From an uncultured Micrococcales bacterium (GTDB lineage: Bacteria > Actinomycetota > Actinomycetes > Actinomycetales > Microbacteriaceae), in the NCBI GenBank assembly GCA_903929105.1, contig CAIYTL010000183.1, positions 1-7,957 on the forward strand: DNA of 7,957 bases. The letters are read 5' to 3'. The position numbers were made by a program, and so were the translations under genes. A model generated the notes under the pieces. The model worked only from the letters and a program-made list of their open reading frames with translations, searched no databases and was not told where the DNA came from. Shown piece after piece: positions 1 through 6,895 of this stretch (position 1 is the first letter of the stretch; each line of letters starts with the position of its first letter).

Positions 1-731
1 GCAAGAACCCGATTTCAGCGCTTTATGTATGGGAGGGCGGGCTGGCAATTTATGGCGCGCTCATCTTTGGCGCCTTAGGCGCATTCGTTGGCACTCGCAT
101 TGCTGGTGTTCGTTTTGTTTCTTACCTCGACGCGCTTGCACCGGGTCTGATTTTGGCTCAGGCAGTTGGTCGCTGGGGTAACTATTTCAACTCAGAGCTT
201 TTCGGTGCACCTACCACCGCACTTTGGGGTGTTCCCATCGACTCGTCGAACCCGGCGTATCCGCTAGACCTGCCAGCCGGCACCACCGAAGCTCCAACAC
301 TGTTCGAACCAACATTCTTGTATGAATCACTTTGGTGCCTAATTGGTTTCGCGCTGTTGCTTGTGGCAGATCGTGTAATGCAGCCGCGTTGGGGCAAACT
401 TTTTGGTCTTTACCTGATCTATTACTCAATCGGTCGTTATTTCATTGAGGGCATGCGCATTGACCCGAGCGACATCTATTTTGGGCTGCGCACTAATCAG
501 TGGATGTCACTTCTTAGCATTGTGGCAGGTATCGCACTAATTCTGATTCAAAACCGTCGCCACCCTGGCGTTGAGCTTTCACCGTATCGTGCAGGCTTTT
601 CAGCTCCAGTTGCCGAGGCAAGCGCAGTCTCATCTGATGACGACGAGGTCGACTCAGATTCTTCAGTTGAGAATGTTGCTCCTGCCTCAGCAGATGCAGA
701 TGCGATAGAATCCATTAATCTAAAGAAATAG
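1..731 (+). CDS. lgt: Prolipoprotein diacylglyceryl transferase, 3' part (N-terminus outside window)
   Basis: Lgt is an integral inner-membrane enzyme. It transfers diacylglycerol from phosphatidylglycerol to the lipobox cysteine of prolipoproteins, the first step of lipoprotein maturation. The reading frame is open from base 3, so the gene begins upstream; about 242 codons are present, and the family usually has 260-320 residues or more in actinobacteria. The TTG at 153 is an internal Leu, not a start. Visible family motifs are WEGG (30-41), the Lgt signature GRWGNYFNSELFG (168-206) and GRYFIEGMR (432-458). By alignment from memory these supply the counterparts of E. coli Arg143, Asn146, Glu151 and Gly154, then Arg239 and Glu243. 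Several hydrophobic membrane segments are present, the last ending near LILIQNRRH. The final ~50 residues are hydrophilic and rich in Ala, Ser, Asp and Glu, an acidic tail of the sort seen in actinobacterial Lgt. The position of E. coli His103 is Tyr here (51-53). Family assignment is firm. Confidence 0.96.
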   Translation, partial: KNPISALYVWEGGLAIYGALIFGALGAFVGTRIAGVRFVSYLDALAPGLILAQAVGRWGNYFNSELFGAPTTALWGVPIDSSNPAYPLDLPAGTTEAPTLFEPTFLYESLWCLIGFALLLVADRVMQPRWGKLFGLYLIYYSIGRYFIEGMRIDPSDIYFGLRTNQWMSLLSIVAGIALILIQNRRHPGVELSPYRAGFSAPVAEASAVSSDDDEVDSDSSVENVAPASADADAIESINLKK

Positions 732-831
732 TTTTTCTTCAGCTTTACGCAGTGTTTTAAGACTTGGCGCTTTGCGTCAAACATTTACGGGCCAGCGTTG
801 TCCCTCCTAGTTTTTTCGATTGGAGTGCAAC
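732..831 (+). promoter_or_regulatory. lgt-gltB intergenic leader, no clear promoter
   Basis: This 100-bp gap separates lgt from gltB. It holds a run of six T (811-816), a CCTCC stretch (803-807) complementary to the gltB Shine-Dalgarno, a weak imperfect hairpin (GGG 789-791 with CCC 802-804, interrupted inside) and the paired pentamers ACGCA (747-751) and TGCGT (773-777). None makes a convincing intrinsic terminator, because the GGG/CCC stem is very short and lies six bases from the T-run. I found no good -35/-10 pair. The best -10-like hexamer is TAGAAT at 706-711 inside the end of lgt, without a matching -35. The gap is longer than the other junctions here, so gltB may have its own promoter, but the sequence does not prove it. 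Confidence 0.3.
821..825 (+). promoter_or_regulatory. Ribosome binding site of gltB (decides the start)
   Basis: TGGAG lies six bases ahead of the GTG at 832. An in-frame TAG at 808-810 limits the possible starts to TTG 820, GTG 832 and ATG 841. TTG 820 overlaps this site and has no purine-rich sequence at a useful distance upstream, while ATG 841 is 15 bases away, so GTG 832 is the best choice. Confidence 0.75.
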
Positions 832-3800
832 GTGCCTGAAATGTCGCCATTTGAGCGATTTAGCACCAGCCCTAAAAAGGTTGGGCTTTATGACCCAGCT
901 AATGACAAAGATGCCTGTGGCCTTGCCATGGTTGCAACTTTGCGTGGCACTGCTGGACACGACATTATCGACACTGCTCTTCAGGCACTCACCAACCTCG
1001 AGCACCGCGGTGCCGTTGGCTCAGACTTTGGCACCGGCGATGGTGCGGGCATTCTCACCCAGCTTCCCGACGCGTTTCTTCGCGCCGTTGCCGGGTTCGA
1101 GCTGCCTGCCGCCGGAAAATTCGCAGCCGGTCTGGTATTTTTGCCTACCGATCAAAGCGAACAAGTCAAGGCAGAGGCTGGGTTTGCGAACCTAGCAACT
1201 GAAGAGGGCTTGGTTGTTCTTGGCTGGCGCGAGGTTGAAACCCGGCCAGAAGTCTTGGGCGATTTAGCACGCGCAGCCATGCCAGTGATTCGTCAGGTTT
1301 TTGTTGCGGCGATCGACGAGTCCGTCGTCGAAATGACTCTTGAACGTGCTTTGTTCCGCCTGCGCAAACGTGCCGAAAGAACCCTTGGCATCTATTTGCC
1401 TTCACTTTCAAGCCGCACCATTGTTTACAAAGGCATGGTCACCACCTTGCAGCTTGAGCCGTTCTATCCTGACCTCAGTGACGAGCGCTTTGAATCAACT
1501 TTGGCCCTAGTGCACTCTCGATTCTCAACCAACACTTTTCCGTCTTGGCCGCTTGCGCATCCGTTCAGAATGATCGCGCACAACGGCGAAATCAACACCA
1601 TCAAAGGCAACCGCAACTGGATGCGCTCTCGCGAGTCGCAGCTCAGCAGCGAAGCATTGGGTGACATTACCCAGCTAACTCCGATCATCACACCGGGCGG
1701 CTCAGACAGCGCCTCGTTTGATGAAGCCGTCGAGCTGCTTTACATGGGCGGCCGCAGCTTGCCTCACGCAATGATGATGATGATTCCTGAGGCTTGGGAG
1801 AAACAGTCAGACATCGATGCTGACCGCAAAAACTTTTATGAGTATCACTCGATGCTTATGGAACCGTGGGACGGCCCGGCAGCTGTGGTGTTCACCGATG
1901 GTTCGCTCGTTGGTGCAACCCTTGACCGCAACGGTTTGCGCCCAGGCCGCTATGTCATCACCGATGATGGCTTGGTTATTTTGGCTTCAGAAATCGGTGT
2001 GGTCGACATTGACCCGAGCAAAGTGGTTCGCAAGGGTCGTTTGCAGCCGGGTCGCATGTTCTTGGCTGACACCGTTAGCGGCCGCCTAATTGACGACGAC
2101 GAGATCAAAGCCGAAATTGCTTCGCTTGAACCGTGGGGCGAGTGGCTTGAGGCTAGTCGCATCAACCTTGCCGATCTGCCTGAGCGAGAGCACATTGCTC
2201 ACACGGCTTCGTCAGTAAACCGACGTCAACGCACTTTTGGTTACACCGAAGAAGAACTTCGCGTTCTTGTTGCGCCTATTGCTCGCACGGGCGCAGAGCC
2301 GCTAGGCGCCATGGGTTCAGACACCCCGATTGCGGCCCTTTCTGACCGCCCACGTCTTTTGTTTGACTATTTTGTGCAGCAGTTCGCGCAGGTAACCAAC
2401 CCGCCGCTTGACTCAATTCGCGAAGAAGTCGTTACGTCGCTCAGCACCGGCATCGGCCCGTCGAGAAACGTCTTGACCGCGACTCCTGAACACGCTCAAC
2501 AGGTAATTCTTGATTTTCCGGTAATCAACAACGACGACATCGCCAAGATCAAACATATCGACGAAAAGCCAGGTGTTGGCCAAGCATTCGTAGTTGAAGG
2601 CTTGTATCGCGTTGACAGCGGTGCTGAAGGTCTAGAGGCACGCATTCGTGAAATCGGCGTCGAAATCGACGAGGCCATTGAGGCCGGCGCAACATTCTTG
2701 ATTTTGAGTGATCGTGACAGCAACCGTGAACTGGCGCCAATTCCGTCACTGCTGCTCACCTCTGCGGTTCACCACCACCTGATTCGCACCGGTTCTAGAA
2801 CCAAGGTTGGTCTGGTGGTTGAGGCCGGCGACGTGCGCGAAGTTCACCACGTTGCAGCACTGATTGGCTATGGCGCAGCCGCCATAAACCCATACCTAGC
2901 TCTCGAATCTGTTGAGCAAATGGTCAAAGATGGCACAATTGCTGGCTTGCCGCTTGAAAAAGCCCACTACAACCTAATCAAGGGTCTGGGCAAGGGTGTG
3001 CTCAAGATCATGTCAAAGATGGGCATCTCAACAGTGGCCTCGTATTCAGGCGCACAGTGCTTTGAAGCCATCGGTTTGAGCCAAGACTTTGTTGACACCT
3101 ACTTCAGTGGCACCACAAGCCAACTCGGCGGTATCGGCCTTGATGTTATTCACGAAGAAATCGCTGAGCGTCACGCCAGTGCCTACCCGCTAGAACAAGC
3201 CACAAACGTGCACGACCGCCTTGAAACCGGTGGCGAATATCAGTGGCGTCGCGACGGCGTGCCTCACCTCTTCAACCCAGAGACCGTCTTTAAGCTACAG
3301 CACTCAACCCGCAGCAAGAGCATGGAAATCTTTAGGGAGTACACCAGCTTGGTTGACAACCAAGCCGAGCGCCTAATGACCCTGCGCGGCTTGTTCACCC
3401 TGCGCGAAGGCGTGCGCCCTTCAATCTCAATCGACGAAGTCGAACCAATCAGCGAAATAGTCAAACGGTTCTCAACCGGCGCCATGTCTTATGGTTCGAT
3501 CTCGCCTGAAGCTCACGAAACTTTGGCAATTGCCATGAACCGCATCGGTGCAAAATCAAACACCGGTGAGGGTGGCGAAGACGTTGCGCGCTTGCTAGAC
3601 CCAACTCGTCGCAGCGCGATCAAGCAGGTGGCATCTGGCCGATTTGGTGTTACCAGCATGTACCTAACCCACGCTGACGACATTCAAATCAAAATGGCGC
3701 AGGGTGCAAAACCGGGCGAGGGTGGCCAGTTGCCTCCTAACAAGGTTTACCCTTGGATCGCCCGCACCCGTCACGCAACCGCTGGCGTGGGCCTGATTTC

Positions 3801-5394
3801 ACCACCCCCGCACCACGACATCTATTCAATCGAAGACCTCAAACAGCTAATTTTTGACGTCAAGCGCGCCAATCGTGCTGCTCGAGTTCACGTTAAATTG
3901 GTTAGCCAAGTGGGCATCGGAACCGTTGCTGCCGGCGTTGCAAAAGCGAAGGCAGACGTAATCTTGGTGTCGGGTTTCGATGGTGGCACAGGCGCTAGCC
4001 CGCTCAACTCGTTGAAACACGCCGGAACCCCTTGGGAACTTGGCCTTGCAGAAGCACAGCAAACACTTATGTTGAACGGGTTGCGCGACCGCGTAACAGT
4101 TCAAGTTGATGGTCAGATGAAGAGCGGTCGCGACGTAATCGTTGCTGCACTGCTTGGCGCTGAAGAGTTCGGTTTTGCAACCGCGCCGCTAGTTGTTGAA
4201 GGTTGCGTGCTGATGCGCGTTTGCCACCTCGACACCTGCCCGGTTGGTGTAGCAACGCAAAACCCAGTTTTGCGTTCGCGTTTCACCGGTCAGGCCGACC
4301 ACGTAGTCAACTTCTTTGAGTTCTTAGCTCAGGAAGTGCGTGAATACCTGGCACTTCTAGGCTTCAAGAGCCTCGATGAAGCCGTTGGTCGCAGCGAGCT
4401 TCTCGACGTCAACCGTGCCATTGCGCACTGGAAGGCCGATGGTCTAGACCTAACGCCGATTTTGGCAGCCCCGGCGCTACCGGCTGATGCACCGCGTCGA
4501 CGCACCACCAACCAAGATCACGAGCTTGAGAACCACTTTGACCACAAGCTCATCGAGCTTGCCAACGCGTCGCTTGAAGACGCCAAGCCAAGCAAAATCG
4601 ACCTGCCAATCAGCAACATCGCTCAAGCAGTCGGCACGATGCTCGGCAATGAGCTAACCAAGCGTTACGGCGTCGACGGTTTGCCAGATGCAACCATCGA
4701 CATCACACTGCGCGGTGCCGCCGGTCAATCATTCGGTGCTTTCGTACCTAAGGGCATCAAGCTGACTTTGATCGGCGACTCGAACGACTACGTTGGCAAA
4801 GGCCTATCGGGCGGTCAGATCGTGGTTCGCCCTAACGAAACCAGCTTGTTCGCCGCAGAACAAAACATTATTGCGGGTAACGTCATCGGCTATGGCGCCA
4901 CCAGCGGAACAATTTTGCTAAACGGCATCGTGGGTGAACGCTTCTTGGTTCGAAACTCTGGTGTCACCGCTGTCGTTGAAGGTGTAGGCGACCACGCTCT
5001 CGAATACATGACCGGTGGTGTTGCAGTCATTCTTGGCGCAACCGGCCGCAACCTGGGCGCCGGAATGTCTGGCGGCGTGGCATATGTCTACAAGCTGCGC
5101 GCCGACCGCGTCAACCACGAAGCACTTACCGGCAAAGAGCTGCACCTCACGCCGCTTGAAGCTGCCGATGCAGCCAAGTTGCGCGCCCTTCTTGAACTAC
5201 ACGTGGCCGAAACCGGCTCGCAGCTCGCACAGAGCATCCTCGCTGATTTTGATTCAGAGCTTGAGCACTTCGTTCGCGTCTTGCCTCGCGACTATGCAGC
5301 CGTAGTTGCAATTCGTGAAAAAGCTATTGCCGAAGGCGTTGACCCCGATGGCGATGTCGTTTGGCAACAGATTTTGGAGGTAACCCGTGGCTGA
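832..5394 (+). CDS. gltB: Glutamate synthase (NADPH) large (alpha) subunit
   Basis: The large subunit of GOGAT hydrolyses glutamine and passes the ammonia through an internal tunnel to 2-oxoglutarate, making glutamate in the cytoplasm with electrons from GltD. At 1520 residues it is full length for the family. A 28-residue propeptide precedes Cys29 (codon 916-918), the expected N-terminal nucleophile of the class II amidotransferase domain (about 29-420). Visible there are LEHRG, SRFSTNT, HNGEINT (250-256) and LDRNGLRPGRY (364-374); Arg31 of the mature chain falls exactly where the Azospirillum enzyme has it. A central domain (about 470-760) is followed by the FMN synthase domain (about 820-1190), with KPGEGGQLP from 960 and GFDGGTG near 1050. 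Cys1125, Cys1131 and Cys1136 match the 3Fe-4S cluster spacing. A glycine-rich GXGXG structural domain runs from about 1265 to 1460. No frameshift or missing key residue is seen. It overlaps gltD by 8 bp. Confidence 0.98.
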   Translation: MPEMSPFERFSTSPKKVGLYDPANDKDACGLAMVATLRGTAGHDIIDTALQALTNLEHRGAVGSDFGTGDGAGILTQLPDAFLRAVAGFELPAAGKFAAGLVFLPTDQSEQVKAEAGFANLATEEGLVVLGWREVETRPEVLGDLARAAMPVIRQVFVAAIDESVVEMTLERALFRLRKRAERTLGIYLPSLSSRTIVYKGMVTTLQLEPFYPDLSDERFESTLALVHSRFSTNTFPSWPLAHPFRMIAHNGEINTIKGNRNWMRSRESQLSSEALGDITQLTPIITPGGSDSASFDEAVELLYMGGRSLPHAMMMMIPEAWEKQSDIDADRKNFYEYHSMLMEPWDGPAAVVFTDGSLVGATLDRNGLRPGRYVITDDGLVILASEIGVVDIDPSKVVRKGRLQPGRMFLADTVSGRLIDDDEIKAEIASLEPWGEWLEASRINLADLPEREHIAHTASSVNRRQRTFGYTEEELRVLVAPIARTGAEPLGAMGSDTPIAALSDRPRLLFDYFVQQFAQVTNPPLDSIREEVVTSLSTGIGPSRNVLTATPEHAQQVILDFPVINNDDIAKIKHIDEKPGVGQAFVVEGLYRVDSGAEGLEARIREIGVEIDEAIEAGATFLILSDRDSNRELAPIPSLLLTSAVHHHLIRTGSRTKVGLVVEAGDVREVHHVAALIGYGAAAINPYLALESVEQMVKDGTIAGLPLEKAHYNLIKGLGKGVLKIMSKMGISTVASYSGAQCFEAIGLSQDFVDTYFSGTTSQLGGIGLDVIHEEIAERHASAYPLEQATNVHDRLETGGEYQWRRDGVPHLFNPETVFKLQHSTRSKSMEIFREYTSLVDNQAERLMTLRGLFTLREGVRPSISIDEVEPISEIVKRFSTGAMSYGSISPEAHETLAIAMNRIGAKSNTGEGGEDVARLLDPTRRSAIKQVASGRFGVTSMYLTHADDIQIKMAQGAKPGEGGQLPPNKVYPWIARTRHATAGVGLISPPPHHDIYSIEDLKQLIFDVKRANRAARVHVKLVSQVGIGTVAAGVAKAKADVILVSGFDGGTGASPLNSLKHAGTPWELGLAEAQQTLMLNGLRDRVTVQVDGQMKSGRDVIVAALLGAEEFGFATAPLVVEGCVLMRVCHLDTCPVGVATQNPVLRSRFTGQADHVVNFFEFLAQEVREYLALLGFKSLDEAVGRSELLDVNRAIAHWKADGLDLTPILAAPALPADAPRRRTTNQDHELENHFDHKLIELANASLEDAKPSKIDLPISNIAQAVGTMLGNELTKRYGVDGLPDATIDITLRGAAGQSFGAFVPKGIKLTLIGDSNDYVGKGLSGGQIVVRPNETSLFAAEQNIIAGNVIGYGATSGTILLNGIVGERFLVRNSGVTAVVEGVGDHALEYMTGGVAVILGATGRNLGAGMSGGVAYVYKLRADRVNHEALTGKELHLTPLEAADAAKLRALLELHVAETGSQLAQSILADFDSELEHFVRVLPRDYAAVVAIREKAIAEGVDPDGDVVWQQILEVTRG
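5376..5380 (+). promoter_or_regulatory. Ribosome binding site of gltD inside gltB
   Basis: GGAGG sits six bases before the GTG at 5387, within the last codons of gltB. An in-frame TAA at 5381-5383 rules out any earlier gltD start, so the GTG is well fixed. A strong site plus the 8-bp overlap suggests translational coupling, fitting two subunits that work together. Confidence 0.88.
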
Positions 5395-6841
5395 TCCAAG
5401 AGGTTTTCTAAAACTAACTGAACGTGAAACAGCACGCCGACGCCCAGTCGACATTCGTATTCGCGACTACAAAGAGGTTTATGAACCACGCGACGCCGCA
5501 ACCGTCAAGAACCAAGCCGGGCGATGCATGGACTGCGGCATTCCGTTTTGCCACCAGGGCTGCCCACTAGGCAACCTGATTCCCGAATGGAACGACCAAG
5601 TTTGGCGCGGTGACCTACCGGCGGCTATCGAGCGTTTGCACAAAACCAACAATTTTCCTGAGTTCACGGGTCGCGTTTGCCCGGCACCTTGCGAAAGCTC
5701 TTGTGTTCTAGGCATCAACCAGCCAGCCGTAACAATCAAAGAGGTTGAAGTCAGCATCATCGACGAGGCTTTCGGTCGAGGTTTAGTGCAACCTCACGCA
5801 CCTGAGCGTCTGACTGGCAAGACTGTTGCAGTTGTCGGCTCTGGCCCGGCCGGTTTGGCGGCTGCCCAACAACTGACTCGCGCCGGACACACAGTTGCAG
5901 TCTATGAACGTGACGAAAAAATTGGCGGTCTGCTGCGCTATGGCATTCCAGACTTCAAACTCGAGAAACAGCACATCGACCGCCGTTTGGCTCAGATGAC
6001 TGCCGAAGGCACCCGTTTTCGCGCTGGCATAAACATTGGTGTCGACATTAGTTGGCAAGACCTGCGCGCTCGTTATGACGCTGTTTTGATTGCCACGGGC
6101 GCCACAAAAGCTCGTGACCTTGACGTGGCTGGTCGCGAACTTGATGGTGTTCACTTTGCAATGGACTTTTTGAACCAAGCGAACCGTTGGGTCGATGGGG
6201 CAGAAGTGGTTGATCAGATCACCGCTGAGGGCAAGCACGTAGTCATTCTGGGCGGCGGTGACACCGGCGCTGACTGCCTAGGCACTTCGACTCGCCAAGG
6301 CGCTCTAACTGTCACAACCTTGGCAATCGGCAAGCAGCCGGCCTCTGAGCGCCAGCCTAACCAGCCTTGGCCGACGTTCCCAACCCTTTTTGAAGTGTCT
6401 TCGGCACACGAAGAGTTTGGTGAGCGCAAATACTTGGCATCAACAGTTGAATTTGTTGGCGAACACGGCAAGCTAACCGGCATCAAGGTAGCAGAAACCG
6501 AGTTTGTTGATGGCAAGCGCCTGCCAAAGGCTGGCACCGAAAAAGTTTTGCCTGCTGACCTCGTTCTTCTCGCACTCGGTTTTACGGGTGTTGAGGGCGA
6601 CGAGCTTGCAGAACAGGCAGAAGTAGAAATCGATCGTCGCGGCAACGTGACACGAAACTCGACCTACAGCACCAACCAAGACGGATTCTTCGTTGCGGGC
6701 GATGCTGGTCGTGGTCAATCACTCATTGTTTGGGCTATCGCAGAGGGTCGTGCCGCTGCAGCCGCAATCGATGAGTACCTGGAAGGCAAAACTGAGCTTC
6801 CGTTCCCAGTAAAACCAACCGACCGACCACTTACGGTCTAA
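5387..6841 (+). CDS. gltD: Glutamate synthase (NADPH) small (beta) subunit
   Basis: GltD takes electrons from NADPH onto FAD and passes them through 4Fe-4S clusters to the FMN of GltB. The protein has 484 residues, normal for the family. An N-terminal ferredoxin-like domain carries two cysteine groups: Cys47, Cys50, Cys55 and Cys59, then Cys98, Cys102 and Cys106 (CPAPCESSC), the arrangement expected for the beta subunit's clusters. The FAD Rossmann motif GSGPAG is at 151-156, followed by the family-typical EKIGGLLRYGIPDFKLEK stretch. The NADPH-binding motif GGGDTGADC is at 289-297. The second FAD contact region, AGDAGRGQSLIVWAI, has its GD at 438-439. Start is GTG, with a strong ribosome binding site and an in-frame stop just upstream. 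Related dehydrogenase subunits (PreT, NfnB-like, AegA) share this fold, but the adjacency to gltB makes GltD the clear call. Confidence 0.98.
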   Translation: MADPRGFLKLTERETARRRPVDIRIRDYKEVYEPRDAATVKNQAGRCMDCGIPFCHQGCPLGNLIPEWNDQVWRGDLPAAIERLHKTNNFPEFTGRVCPAPCESSCVLGINQPAVTIKEVEVSIIDEAFGRGLVQPHAPERLTGKTVAVVGSGPAGLAAAQQLTRAGHTVAVYERDEKIGGLLRYGIPDFKLEKQHIDRRLAQMTAEGTRFRAGINIGVDISWQDLRARYDAVLIATGATKARDLDVAGRELDGVHFAMDFLNQANRWVDGAEVVDQITAEGKHVVILGGGDTGADCLGTSTRQGALTVTTLAIGKQPASERQPNQPWPTFPTLFEVSSAHEEFGERKYLASTVEFVGEHGKLTGIKVAETEFVDGKRLPKAGTEKVLPADLVLLALGFTGVEGDELAEQAEVEIDRRGNVTRNSTYSTNQDGFFVAGDAGRGQSLIVWAIAEGRAAAAAIDEYLEGKTELPFPVKPTDRPLTV

Positions 6842-6857
6842 ACCCCAAACCCTAATA

Positions 6858-6879
6858 GCCGGCTAGGGATTAAGCCGGC
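6858..6879 (+). other. Short GC-rich inverted repeat between gltD and pyk
   Basis: GCCGGCT (6858-6864) is complementary to AGCCGGC (6873-6879), giving a 7-bp stem with an 8-base loop. GCCGGC is itself a palindrome, so the same bases are also a direct repeat 16 bp apart. A competing stem is possible between CCCTA (6850-6854) and TAGGG (6864-6868). No T-run follows; the downstream bases are A-rich and lead into the pyk ribosome binding site. It is therefore not a standard intrinsic terminator. It could be an mRNA processing or stability element, a protein site, or chance. Confidence 0.4.
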
Positions 6880-6887
6880 GAAAGAGC

Positions 6888-6891
6888 AGGA
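6888..6891 (+). promoter_or_regulatory. Ribosome binding site of pyk
   Basis: AGGA lies four to five bases ahead of ATG 6896. An in-frame TAA at 6893-6895 directly abuts the ATG, so no earlier start is possible. The site lies outside the upstream inverted repeat, so that hairpin would not cover it. Confidence 0.7.
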
Positions 6892-6895
6892 ATAA

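Noticed and set aside
153..731. Start of lgt at TTG 153
   Set aside because: The frame is open back to base 3 and encodes conserved Lgt sequence upstream (WEGG and a membrane segment), so 153 is an internal Leu.
789..816. Intrinsic terminator after lgt
   Set aside because: The GGG/CCC stem is only 3 bp plus 2 bp across a mismatch and is separated from the T-run by six bases, so it is too weak to call.
764..1195. Plus-strand open frame starting at TTG 764 and running into gltB
   Set aside because: It overlaps the conserved gltB N-terminus in another frame, resembles no known family and lacks a ribosome binding site.
1771..1782. Four ATG repeats in a row, possible microsatellite
   Set aside because: They encode the Met-rich HAMMMMIPEAW stretch that is conserved in GltB, so the repeat reflects protein conservation.
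5783..6645. Two long minus-strand open frames (5783-6238 and 6214-6645)
   Set aside because: They lie entirely opposite well-supported gltD codons, show no recognisable motifs and have no ribosome binding site I could see; they are shadows of gltD codon structure.
6831..6858. Possible pyk promoter (TTACGG at 6831-6836, TAATAG at 6853-6858)
   Set aside because: Both hexamers match consensus at only about half their positions, no better than expected by chance.
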